A stretch of 64,000 nt of DNA, taken from assembly GCA_036925085.1 (NCBI GenBank), contig JAUPFP010000053.1, positions 310,001 through 374,000 on the forward strand, read 5' to 3'. Below, one piece after another: positions 1 through 13,260 of the stretch; within the stretch, counting starts at the first letter, position 1, and each line of letters opens with the position of its first letter. The position numbers were made by a program, and so were the translations under genes. The notes under the pieces are model-generated. The model made no database searches. It saw nothing but the letters and a program-made list of their open reading frames with translations, and had not been told where the DNA came from. The DNA is from Brachycybe producta (Eukaryota > Arthropoda > Diplopoda > Playtdesmida > Andrognathidae).

Positions 1-2943
1 ATGCAATGCATCTAACAACTTCATTCTACGTCCATTAGTTCATTTGAAACGATTTTTAGAATTTACAAATCCATGAGCAAGCTTAGACCCTTCAATGACG
101 CCCACATTGAACTGGTGTAACTTTTGAAGCATGCAGTGCACACTGGAAATGAAGACATCGCTGCATTCCTGATTGTACAAGGAATGCAATGCATCTAACA
201 GCTCCATTCTACAAAAATTAGTAAAAATTGTCAAAAAATGACATTTTTTCATGTTGGAAGTTTTTCAAAAAACGGCAAAAAATGAAATAACTGGTGTAAC
301 TTTTGAAGCATGCAGTGCACACCAGAATTGAAGACCTCCCTGCATTCCTGATTGTCCAAGGAATGCAATGAAAATAACAGCTTCATTCTACATCAATTAG
401 TTCATTTGCAATGAATTTTAGAATTTACAAATCCATGAGCAAGCTTAGGCACTTCAATGATGCCCACTTTGAACTGGTGTAACTTTTGAAGCATGCAGTG
501 CACACTGGAATTGAAGACATCACTGCATTCCTGATTGTACAAGGAATGCAATGCATTTAACAGCTCCATTCTACAAAAATTAGTAAAAATTGTCAAAAAA
601 TGACATTTTTTCATGTTGGAAGTTTTTCAAAAAACGGCAAAAAATGAAATAACTGGTGTAACTTTTGAAGCATGCAGTGCACACCAGAATTGAAGACCTC
701 CCTGCATTCCTGATTGTCCAAGGAATGCAATGCATGTAACAGCTTTATTCTACATCCATTAGTTCATTTGAAACGATTTTTAGAATTTACAAATTAATGA
801 GCAAGCTTAGACCCTTCAATGACGCCCACTTTGAACTGTTGTATTTTTTGAAGCATGTAATGCACACTGGAATTGAAGACATCGCTGCATTCCTGATTGT
901 AGAAAGAATGCAATGAAAATAACAGCTCCATTCTACAAAAATTAGTAAAAATTGTCAAAAAATGACATTTTTTCATGTTGGAAGTTTTTCAAAAAACGGC
1001 AAAAAATGAAATAACTGGTGTAACTTTTGAAGCATGCAGTGCACACCAGAATTGAAGACCTCCCTGCATTCCTGATTGTCCAAGGAATGCAATGCATGTA
1101 ACAGCTTCATTCTACATCCATTAGTTCATTTGAAACGATTTTTAGAATTTACAAATCCATGAGCAAGCTTAGACCCTTCAATGACGCCCACTTTGAACTG
1201 TTGTATTTTTGAAGCATGCAGAGCACACTGGAATTGAAGACATCACTGCATTCCTGATTGTCCAAAAAATGCAATGAAAATAACAGCTTCATTCTACATC
1301 AATTAGTTCATTTGCAATGAATTTTAGAATTTACAAATCCATGAGCAAGCTTAGACCCTTCAATGACGCCCACTTTGAACTGGTGTAACTTTTGAAGCAT
1401 GCAGTGCACACTGGAATTGAAGATCTCCCTGCATTTCTGAATGTCCTAGAAATGCAATGCATCTAACAGGTGCATTCTACGTCCATTAGTTCATTTGAAA
1501 CGATTTTTAGAATTTACAAATTCATGAGCAAGCTTAGACCCTTCAATGACGCCCACTTTGAACTGTTGTATTTTTTGAAGCATGCAGTGCACACTGGAAT
1601 TGAAGACATCGCTGCATTCCTGATTGTACAAGGAATGCAATGCATCTAACAACTCCATTCTACAAAAAATTAGTAAAAATTGTCAAAAAATGACATTTTT
1701 TCATGAGTACCCGTGTTGGAAGTTTTTCAAAAAAACGGCAAAAAATGAAATAACTGGTGTAACTTTTGAAGCATGCAGTGCACACCGGAATTGAAGACCT
1801 CCCTGCATTTCTGAATGTATTAGAAATGCAATGCATCTAACAGCTGCATTCTACATCCATTAGTTCATTTGAAACGATTTTTAGAATTTACAAATACATT
1901 AGCAAGCTTAGACCCTTCAATGACGCCCACATTGAACTGGTGTAACTTTTGAAGCATGCAGTGCACACTGGAAATGAAGACATCGCTGCATTCCTTATTG
2001 TACAAGGATTGCAATGCATCTAACAGCTCCATTCTACAAAAATTAGTAAAAATTGTCAAAAAATGACATTTTTTCATGAGTACCCGTGTTGGAAGTTTTT
2101 CAAAAAATGGCACAAAATGAAATAACTGGTGTAACTTTTGAAGCATGCAGTGCACACCGGAATTGAAGACCTTCCTGCATTTCTGAATGTCCTAGAAATG
2201 CAATGCATCTAACAGCTGCATTCTACATCCATTAGTTCATTTGAAACGATTTTTAGAATTTACAAATCCATGACCAAGCTTAGACAATTCAATGACGCCC
2301 ACTTTGAACTGTTGTATTTTTTGAAGCATGCAGTGCACACTGGAATTGAAGACATCGCTGCATTCCTGATTGTACAAGGAATGCAATGCATCTAACAACT
2401 CCATTCTACAAAAAATTAGTAAAAATTGTCAAAAAATGACATTTTTTCATGAGTACCCGTGTTGGAAGTTTTTCAAAAAAACGGCAAAAAATGAAATAAC
2501 TGGTGTAACTTTTGAAGCATGCAGTGCACACCGGAATTGAAGACCTCCCTGCATTTCTGAATGTCCTAGAAATGCAATGCATCTAACAGCTGCATTCTAC
2601 ATCCATTAGTTCATTTGAAACGATTTTTAGAATTTACAAATACATTAGCAAGCTTAGACCCTTCAATGACGCCCACATTGAACTGGTGTAACTTTTGAAG
2701 CATGCAGTGCACACTGGAAATGAAGACATCGCTGCATTCCTTATTGTACAAGGATTGCAATGCATCTAACAGCTCCATTCTACAAAAATTAGTAAAAATT
2801 GTCAAAAAATGACATTTTTTCATGAGTACCCATGTTGGAAGTTTTTCAAAAAATGGCACAAAATGAAATAACTGGTGTAACTTTTGAAGCATGCAGTGCA
2901 CACCGGAATTGAAGACCTTCCTGCATTTCTGAATGTCCAAAAA
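1..2943. repeat. HOR-I satellite unit, copy 1
   Basis: Begins at ATGCAATGCATCTAACAACTTC and returns to the same phase at 2944. Its first part holds the short B variant that lacks about 10 bp (CATGTTGGAAG instead of CATGAGTACCCGTGTTGGAAG). The window opens inside the array, so the unit start is an arbitrary phase. Confidence 0.8.
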
Positions 2944-5900
2944 ATGCAATGCATCTAACAACTTCATTCTACGTCCATTAGTTCATTTGAAACGATTTTT
3001 AGAATTTACAAATCCATGAGCAAGCTTAGACCCTTCAATGACGCCCACATTGAACTGGTGTAACTTTTGAAGCATGCAGTGCACACTGGAAATGAAGACA
3101 TCGCTGCATTCCTGATTGTACAAGGAATGCAATGCATCTAACAGCTCCATTCTACAAAAATTAGTAAAAATTGTCAAAAAATGACATTTTTTCATGTTGG
3201 AAGTTTTTCAAAAAACGGCAAAAAATGAAATAACTGGTGTAACTTTTGAAGCATGCAGTGCACACCAGAATTGAAGACCTCCCTGCATTCCTGATTGTCC
3301 AAGGAATGCAATGAAAATAACAGCTTCATTCTACATCAATTAGTTCATTTGCAATGAATTTTAGAATTTACAAATCCATGAGCAAGCTTAGGCACTTCAA
3401 TGATGCCCACTTTGAACTGGTGTAACTTTTGAAGCATGCAGTGCACACTGGAATTGAAGACATCACTGCATTCCTGATTGTACAAGGAATGCAATGCATT
3501 TAACAGCTCCATTCTACAAAAATTAGTAAAAATTGTCAAAAAATGACATTTTTTCATGTTGGAAGTTTTTCAAAAAACGGCAAAAAATGAAATAACTGGT
3601 GTAACTTTTGAAGCATGCAGTGCACACCAGAATTGAAGACCTCCCTGCATTCCTGATTGTCCAAGGAATGCAATGCATGTAACAGCTTCATTCTACATCC
3701 ATTAGTTCATTTGAAACGATTTTTAGAATTTACAAATTAATGAGCAAGCTTAGACCCTTCAATGACGCCCACTTTGAACTGTTGTATTTTTGAAGCATGC
3801 AGAGCACACTGGAATTGAAGACATCACTGCATTCCTGATTGTCCAAAGAATACAATGAAAATAACAGCTTCATTCTACATCAATTAGTTCATTTGAAACG
3901 ATTTTTAGAATTTACAAATCCATGCGCAAGCTTAGACCCTTCAATGACGCCCACTTTGAACTGTTGTATTTTTTGAAGCATGTAATGCACACTGGAATTG
4001 AAGACATCGCTGCATTCCTGATTGTAGAAAGAATGCAATGAAAATAACAACTTCATTCTACATTAATTAGTTCATTTGCAATGAATTTTAGAATTTACAA
4101 ATCCATGAGCAAGCTTAGGCACTTCAATGATGCCCACTTTGAACTGGTGTAACTTTTGAAGCATGCAGTGCACACTGGAATTGAAGACATCGCTGCATTC
4201 CTGATTGTACAAGGAATGCAATGCATCTAACAGCTCCATTCTACAAAAATTAGTAAAAATTGTCAAAAAATGACATTTTTTCATGTTGGAAGTTTTTCAA
4301 AAAACGGCAAAAAATGAAATAACTGGTGTAACTTTTGAAGCATGCAGTGCACACCAGAATTGAAGACCTCCCTGCATTCCTGATTGTCCAAGGAATGCAA
4401 TGCATGTAACAGCTTCATTCTACATCCATTAGTTCATTTGAAACGATTTTTAGAATTTACAAATCCATGAGCAAGCTTAGACCCTTCAATGACGCCCACT
4501 TTGAACTGTTGTATTTTTGAAGCATGCAGAGCACACTGGAATTGAAGACATCACTGCATTCCTGATTGTCCAAAGAATGCAATGAAAATAACAGCTTCAT
4601 TCTACATCAATTAGTTCATTTGCAATGAATTTTAGAATTTACAAATCCATGAGCATGCTTAGACCTTTCAATGATGCCCACTTTGAACTGGTGTATTTTT
4701 TGAAGCATGCAGTGCACACTGGAATTGAAGACATCGCTGCATTCCTGATTGTACAAATAATGCAATGCATCTAACAGCTCCATTCTACAAAAGTTAGTAA
4801 AATTTGTCAAAAAATGACATTTTTTCATGAGTACCCGTGTTGGAAGTTTTTCAAAAAACGGCAAAAAATGAAATAACTGGTGTAACTTTTAAAGCATGCA
4901 GTGCACACCAGAATTGAAGACCTCCCTGCATTCCTGATTGTCCAAGGAATGCAATGCATGTAACAGCTTCATTCTACATCCATTAGTTCATTTTAAACGA
5001 TTTTTAGAATTTACAAATCCATGAGCAAGCTTAGACCCTTCAATGACGCCCACTTTGAACTGTTGTATTTTTGAAGCATGCAGAGCACACTGGAATTGAA
5101 GACATCACTGCATTCCTGATTGTCCAAAGAATGCAATGAAAATAACAGCTTCATTCTACATCAATTAGTTCATTTGCAATGAATTTTAGAATTTACAAAT
5201 CCATGAGCAAGCTTAGACCCTTCAATGACGCCCACTTTGAACTGGTGTAACTTTTGAAGCATGCAGTGCACACTGGAATTGAAGATCTCCCTGCATTTCT
5301 GAATGACCTAGAAATGCAATGCATCTAACAGGTGCATTCTACGTCCATTAGTTCATTTGAAACGATTTTTAGAATTTACAAATTCATGAGCAAGCTTAGA
5401 CCCTTCAATGACGCCCACTTTGAACTGTTGTATTTTTTGAAGCATGCAGTGCACACTGGAATTGAAGACATCGCTGCATTCCTGATTGTACAAGGAATGC
5501 AATGCATCTAACAACTCCATTCTACAAAAAATTAGTAAAAATTGTCAAAAAATGACATTTTTTCATGAGTACCCGTGTTGGAAGTTTTTCAAAAAATGGC
5601 ACAAAATGAAATAACTGGTGTAACTTTTGAAGCATGCAGTGCACACCGGAATTGAAGACCTTCCTGCATTTCTGAATGTCCTAGAAATGCAATGCATCTA
5701 ACAGCTGCATTCTACATCCATTAGTTCATTTGAAACGATTTTTAGAATTTACAAATCCATGACCAAGCTTAGACAATTCAATGACGCCCACTTTGAACTG
5801 TTGTATTTTTTGAAGCATGCAGTGCACACTGGAATTGAAGACATCGCTGCATTCCTGATTGTACAAGGAATGCAATGCATCTAACAACTCCATTCTACAA

Positions 5901-6432
5901 AAAATTAGTAAAAATTGTCAAAAAATGACATTTTTTCATGAGTACCCGTGTTGGAAGTTTTTCAAAAAAACGGCAAAAAATGAAATAACTGGTGTAACTT
6001 TTGAAGCATGCAGTGCACACCGGAATTGAAGACCTCCCTGCATTTCTGAATGTCCTAGAAATGCAATGCATCTAACAGCTGCATTCTACATCCATTAGTT
6101 CAATTGAAACGATTTTTAGAATTTACAAATACATTAGCAAGCTTAGACCCTTCAATGACGCCCACATTGAACTGGTGTAACTTTTGAAGCATGCAGTGCA
6201 CACTGGAAATGAAGACATCGCTGCATTCCTTATTGTACAAGGATTGCAATGCATCTAACAGCTCCATTCTACAAAAATTAGTAAAAATTGTCAAAAAATG
6301 ACATTTTTTCATGAGTACCCATGTTGGAAGTTTTTCAAAAAATGGCACAAAATGAAATAACTGGTGTAACTTTTGAAGCATGCAGTGCACACCGGAATTG
6401 AAGACCTTCCTGCATTTCTGAATGTCCAAAAA
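2944..6432. repeat. HOR-I satellite unit, copy 2 (long form)
   Basis: Same order of variant monomers as copy 1 but about 546 bp longer, close to three monomers. The next copy begins with the same phase at 6433. Such a length difference is what unequal exchange in register by whole monomers would give. Confidence 0.8.
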
Positions 6433-9366
6433 ATGCAATGCATCTAACAACTTCATTCTACGTCCATTAGTTCATTTGAAACGATTTTTAGAATTTACAA
6501 ATCCATGAGCAAGCTTAGACCCTTCAATGACGCCCACATTGAACTGGTGTAACTTTTGAAGCATGCAGTGCACACTGGAAATGAAGACATCGCTGCATTC
6601 CTGATTGTACAAGGAATGCAATGCATCTAACAGCTCCATTCTACAAAAATTAGTAAAAATTGTCAAAAAATGACATTTTTTCATGTTGGAAGTTTTTCAA
6701 AAAACGGCAAAAAATGAAATAACAGGTGTAACTTTTGAAGCATGCAGTGCACACCAGAATTGAAGACCTCCCTGCATTCCTGATTGTCCAAGGAATGCAA
6801 TGAAAATAACAGCTTCATTCTACATCAATTAGTTCATTTGCAATGAATTTTAGAATTTACAAATCCATGAGCAAGCTTAGGCACTTCAATGATGCCCACT
6901 TTGAACTGGTGTAACTTTTGAAGCATGCAGTGCACACTGGAATTGAAGACATCACTGCATTCCTGATTGTACAAGGAATGCAATGCATTTAACAGCTCCA
7001 TTCTACAAAAATTAGTAAAAATTGTCAAAAAATGACATTTTTTCATGTTGGAAGTTTTTCAAAAAACGGCAAAAAATGAAATAACTGGTGTAACTTTTGA
7101 AGCATGCAGTGCACACCAGAATTGAAGACCTCCCTGCATTCCTGATTGTCCAAGGAATGCAATGCATGTAACAGCTTCATTCTACATCCATTAGTTCATT
7201 TGAAACGATTTTTAGAATTTACAAATTAATGAGCAAGCTTAGACCCTTCAATGACGCCCACTTTGAACTGTTGTATTTTTGAAGCATGCAGAGCACACTG
7301 GAATTGAAGACATCACTGCATTCCTGATTGTCCAAAGAATACAATGAAAATAACAGCTTCATTCTACATCAATTAGTTCATTTGAAACGATTTTTAGAAT
7401 TTACAAATCCATGCGCAAGCTTAGACCCTTCAATGACGCCCACTTTGAACTGTTGTATTTTTTGAAGCATGTAATGCACACTGGAATTGAAGACATCGCT
7501 GCATTCCTGATTGTAGAAAGAATGCAATGAAAATAACAACTTCATTCTACATTAATTAGTTCATTTGCAATGAATTTTAGAATTTACAAATCCATGAGCA
7601 AGCTTAGGCACTTCAATGATGCCCACTTTGAACTGGTGTAACTTTTGAAGCATGCAGTGCACACTGGAATTGAAGACATCGCTGCATTCCTGATTGTACA
7701 AGGAATGCAATGCATCTAACAGCTCCATTCTACAAAAATTAGTAAAAATTGTCAAAAAATGACATTTTTTCATGTTGGAAGTTTTTCAAAAAACGGCAAA
7801 AAATGAAATAACTGGTGTAACTTTTGAAGCATGCAGTGCACATCAGAATTGAAGACCTCCCTGCATTCCTGATTGTCCAAGGAATGCAATGCATGTAACA
7901 GCTTCATTCTACATCCATTAGTTCATTTGAAACGATTTTTAGAATTTACAAATCCATGAGCATGCTTAGACCTTTCAATGATGCCCACTTTGAACTGGTG
8001 TATTTTTTGAAGCATGCAGTGCACACTGGAATTGAAGACATCGCTGCATTCCTGATTGTACAAATAATGCAATGCATCTAACAGCTCCATTCTACAAAAG
8101 TTAGTAAAATTTGTCAAAAAATGACATTTTTTCATGAGTACCCGTGTTGGAAGTTTTTCAAAAAACGGCAAAAAATGAAATAACTGGTGTAACTTTTAAA
8201 GCATGCAGTGCACACCAGAATTGAAGACCTCCCTGCATTCCTGATTGTCCAAGGAATGCAATGCATGTAACAGCTTCATTCTACATCCATTAGTTCATTT
8301 TAAACGATTTTTAGAATTTACAAATCCATGAGCAAGCTTAGACCCTTCAATGACGCCCACTTTGAACTGTTGTATTTTTGAAGCATGCAGAGCACACTGG
8401 AATTGAAGACATCACTGCATTCCTGATTGTCCAAAGAATGCAATGAAAATAACAGCTTCATTCTACATCAATTAGTTCATTTGCAATGAATTTTAGAATT
8501 TACAAATCCATGAGCAAGCTTAGACCCTTCAATGACGCCCACTTTGAACTGGTGTAACTTTTGAAGCATGCAGTGCACACTGGAATTGAAGATCTCCCTG
8601 CATTTCTGAATGTCCTAGAAATGCAATGCATCTAACAGGTGCATTCTACGTCCATTAGTTCATTTGAAACGATTTTTACAATTTACAAATTCATGAGCAA
8701 GCTTAGACCCTTCAATGACGCCCACTTTGAACTGTTGTATTTTTTGAAGCATGCAGTGCACACTGGAATTGAAGACATCGCTGCATTCCTGATTGTACAA
8801 GGAATGCAATGCATCTAACAACTCCATTCTACAAAAAATTAGTAAAAATTGTCAAAAAATGACATTTTTTCATGAGTACCCGTGTTGGAAGTTTTTCAAA
8901 AAAAGGGCAAAAAATGAAATAACTGGTGTAACTTTTGAAGCATGCAGTGCACACCGGAATTGAAGACCTCCCTGCATTTCTGAATGTCCTAGAAATGCAA
9001 TGCATCTAACAGCTGCATTCTACATCCATTAGTTCATTTGAAACGATTTTTAGAATTTACAAATACATTAGCAAGCTTAGACCCTTCAATGACGCCCACA
9101 TTGAACTGGTGTAACTTTTGAAGCATGCAGTGCACACTGGAAATGAAGACATCGCTGCATTCCTTATTGTACAAGGATTGCAATGCATCTAACAGCTCCA
9201 TTCTACAAAAATTAGTAAAAATTGTCAAAAAATGACATTTTTTCATGAGTACCCATGTTGGAAGTTTTTCAAAAAATGGCACAAAATGAAATAACTGGTG
9301 TAACTTTTGAAGCATGCAGTGCACACCGGAATTGAAGACCTCCCTGCATTTCTGATTGTCCAAAAA
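6433..9366. repeat. HOR-I satellite unit, copy 3
   Basis: Starts with the same junction as copies 1 and 2 and is 2934 bp long. Its first ~1.3 kb is nearly identical to copy 2 at an offset of 3489 bp; the later part has a different monomer count. Confidence 0.8.
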
Positions 9367-11050
9367 ATGCAATGCATCTAACAACTTCATTCTACGTCCA
9401 TTAGTTCATTTGAAACGATTTTTAGAATTTACAAATCCATGAGCAAGCTTAGACCCTTCAATGACGCCCACATTGAACTGGTGTAACTTTTGAAGCATGC
9501 AGTGCACACTGGAAATGAAGACATCGCTGCATTCCTGATTGTACAAGGAATGCAATGCATCTAACAGCTCCATTCTACAAAAATTAGTAAAAATTGTCAA
9601 AAAATGACATTTTTTCATGTTGGAAGTTTTTCAAAAAACGGCAAAAAATGAAATAACTGGTGTAACTTTTGAAGCATGCAGTGCACACCAGAATTGAAGA
9701 CCTCCCTGCACTCCTGATTGTCCAAGGAATGCAATGAAAATAACAGCTTCATTCTACAACAATTAGTTCATTTGAAACGATTTTTAGAATTTACAAATTA
9801 ATGAGCAAGCTTAGACCCTTCAATGACGCCCACTTTGAACTGTTGTATTTTTGAAGCATGCAGAGCACACTGGAATTGAAGACATCACTGCATTCCTGAT
9901 TGTCCAAAGAATGCAATGAAAATAACAGCTTCATTCTACATCAATTAGTTCATTTGAAACGATTTTTAGAATTTACAAATCCATGAGCAAGCTTAGACCC
10001 TTCAATGACGCCCACTTTGAACTGTTGTATTTTTTGAAGCATGCAATGCACACTGGAATTGAAGACATCGCTGCATTCCTGATTGTAGAAAGAATGCAAT
10101 GAAAATAACAACTTCATTCTACATTAATTAGTTCATTTGCAATGAATTTTAGAATTTACAAATCCATGAGCAAGCTTAGGCACTTCAATGATGCCCACTT
10201 TGAACTGGTGTAACTTTTGAAGCATGCAGTGCACACTAGAATTGAAGACATCGCTGCATTCCTGATTGTACAAGGAATGCAATGCATCTAACAGCTCCAT
10301 TCTACAAAAATTAGTAAAAATTGTCAAAAAATGACATTTTTTCATGTTGGAAGTTTTTCAAATAATGGCAAAAAATGAAATAACTGGTGTAACTTTTGAA
10401 GCATGCAGTGCACACCAGAATTGAAGACCTCCCTGCATTCCTGATTGTCCAAGGAATGCAATGCATGTAACAGCTTCATTCTACATCCATTAGTTCATTT
10501 GAAACGATTTTTAGAATTTACAAATCCATGAGCAAGCTTAGACCCTTCAATGACGCCCACTTTGAACTGTTGTATTTTTGAAGCATGCAGACCACACTGG
10601 AATTGAAGACATCACTGCATTCCTGATTGTCCAAAGAATGCAATGAAAATAACAGCTTCATTCTACATCAATTAGTTCATTTGCAATGAATTTTAGAATT
10701 TACAAATCCATGAGCATGCTTAGACCTTTCAATGACGCCCACTTTGAACTGGTGTATTTTTTGAAGCATGCAGTGCACACTGGAATTGAAGACATCGCTG
10801 CATTCCTGATTGTACAAATAATGCAATGCATCTAACAGCTCCATTCTACAAAAGTTAGTAAAATTTGTCAAAAAATGACATTTTTTCATGAGTACCCGTG
10901 TTGGAAGTTTTTCAAAAAACGGCAAAAAATGAAATAACTGGTGTAACTTTTAAAGCATGCAGTGCACACCAGAATTGAAGACCTCCCTGCATTCCTGATT
11001 GTCCAAGGAATGCAATGCATGTAACAGCTTCATTCTACATCCATTAGTTC
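9367..11050. repeat. HOR-I satellite unit, partial copy 4
   Basis: Opens like the other HOR-I copies (phase mark at 9367) and keeps the order of variant monomers, including the form with GAGCATGCTTAGACC near 10711. The HOR-I pattern is lost at about 11050, where ordinary A-B dimers begin. The right edge is approximate. Confidence 0.7.
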
Positions 11051-12880
11051 ATTTTAAACGATTTTTAGAACTTACAAATCCATGAACAAGCTTAGACCCT
11101 TCAATGATGCCCAATTTGAACTGTTGTATTTTTTGAAGCATGCAGTGCACACTGGAATTGAAGACATCACTGCATTCCTGATTGTACAAGGAATGCAATG
11201 CATCTAACAGCTCCATTCTAAAAAAAATTAGTAAAAATTGTCAAAAAATGACATTTTTTCATGAGTACCCGTGTTGGAAGTTTTTCAAAAAACGGCAAAA
11301 AATGAAATAACTGGTGTAACTTTTGAAGCATGCAGTGCACACCGGAATTGCATTAGACCTCCCTGCATTTCTGAATGTCCTAGAAATGCAATGCATCTAA
11401 CAGCTTAATTCTACGTCCATTAGTTCATTTGAAACGATTTTTAGAATTTACAAATCCATGAGCAAGCTTAGACCCTTCAATGACGCCCACTTTGAACTGT
11501 TCTATTTTTTGAAGCATGCAGTGCACACTGGAATTGAAGACATCGCTGCATTCCTGATTGTACAAGGAATGCAATGCATTTAACAGCTCCATTCTACAAA
11601 AATTAGTAAAAATTGTCAAAAAATGACATTTTTTCATGAGTACCCGTGTTGGAAGTTTTTCAAAAAATGGCAAAAAATGAAATAACTGGTGTAACTTTTG
11701 AAGCATGCAGTGCACACTGGAATTGAAGACCTCCCTGCATTTCTGAATGTCCTAGAAATGCAATGCATCTAACAGGTTCATTCTACGTCCATTAGTTCAT
11801 TTGAAACGATTTTTAGAATTTACAAATTCATGAGCAAGCTTAGACCCTTCAATGACGCCCACTTTGAACTGTTGTATTTTTTGAAGCATGCAGTGCACAC
11901 TGGAATTGATGACATCGCTGCATTCCTGATTGTACAAGGAATGCAATGCATTTAACAACTCTATTCTACAAAAAATTAGTAAAAATTGTCAAAAAATGAC
12001 ATTCTTTCATGAGTACCCGTGTTGGAAGTTTTTCAAAAAACCGTAAAAAATGAAATAACTGGTGTAACTTTTGAAGCATGCAGTGCACACCGGAATTGAA
12101 GACCTCCCTGCATTTCTGAATGTCCTAGAAATGCAATGCATCTATCAGCTTCATTCTATGTCCATTAGTTCAATTGAAACGATTTTTAGAATTTACAAAT
12201 CCATGAGCAAGCTTAGACCCTTCAATGACGCCCACTTTGAACTGTTGTATTTTTTGAAGCATGCAGTGCACACTGGAATTGATGACATCGCTGCATTCCT
12301 GATTGTACAAGGAATGCAATGCATTTAACAACTCTATTCTACAAAAAATTAGTAAAAATTGTCAAAAAATGACATTCTTTCATGAGTACCCGTGTTGGAA
12401 GTTTTTCAAAAAACGGCAAAAAATGAAATAACTGGTGTAACTTATGAAGCATGCAGTGCACACCGGAATTGAAGATCTCCCTGCATTTCTGAATGTCCTA
12501 GAAATGCAATGCATCTAACAGGTGCATTCTACATCCATTAGTTCATTTGAAACGATTTTTAGAATTTACAAATTTAGGATTAAGCTTAGACCCTTCAATG
12601 ATGCCCACTTTGAACTGTTGTATTTTTTGAAGCATGCAGTGCACACTGGAATTGAAGACATCACTGCATTCCTGATTGTACAAGGAATGCAATGCATTTA
12701 ACAACTCTATTCTACAAAAAATTAGTAAAAATTGTCAAAAAATGACATTCTTTCATGAGTACCCGTGTTGGAAGTTTTTCAAAAAACGGCAAAAAATGAA
12801 ATAACTGGTGTAACTTATGAAGCATGCAGTGCACACTGGAATTGAAGACATTGCTGCATTCCTGATTGTCCAAGGAATGC

Positions 12881-13260
12881 AATGCATCTAACAGCTTCAT
12901 TCTACGTCCAATAGTTCATTTGAAACGATTTTTAGAATTTACAAATCCATGAGCAAGCTTAGACCCTTCAATGACGCCCACTTTGAACTGGTGTAACTTT
13001 TGAAGCATGCAGTGCACACTGGAAATGAAGACATCGCTGCATTCCTGATTGTACAAGGAATGCAATGCATCTAACGGCTCCATTTTACAAAAATTAGTAA
13101 AAATTGTCAAAAAATGACATTTTTTCATGAGTACCCATGTTGGAAGTTTTTCAAAAAATGGCAAAAAATGAAATAACTGGTGTAACTTTTGAAGCATGCA
13201 GTGCACACCGGAATTGAATACCTCCCTGCATTTCTGAATGTCCTAGAAATGCAATGCATC
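12881..13260. other. Satellite paralogue of the empty insertion site of element 1
   Basis: This segment matches both flanks of element 1 continuously: the left flank (15298-15434, including the variant CCAATAGTTC) and the right flank (from 23211, including TGGAAATGAAG, CTAACGGCTCCATTTTAC and GAATTGAATACCTCC). The target CAGT occurs once here, at 13010-13013, and twice around the element. It is therefore a close copy of the locus before insertion. Confidence 0.85.

Noticed and set aside
2611-2967. Minus-strand frames of 60-118 codons (MKKCHFLTIFTNFC... type) throughout the satellite
   Set aside because: They are the same satellite sequence read in one frame, repeated with every dimer, with no start signals, domain similarity or sign of coding constraint.
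1-11050. CRISPR-like array
   Set aside because: Repeats are contiguous, with no unique spacers of uniform length, and the monomers are long.
12071-12328. Plus-strand 85-codon frame in the satellite
   Set aside because: Exists only because local variants remove the usual stops; it spans monomer borders and is not conserved in neighbouring monomers.
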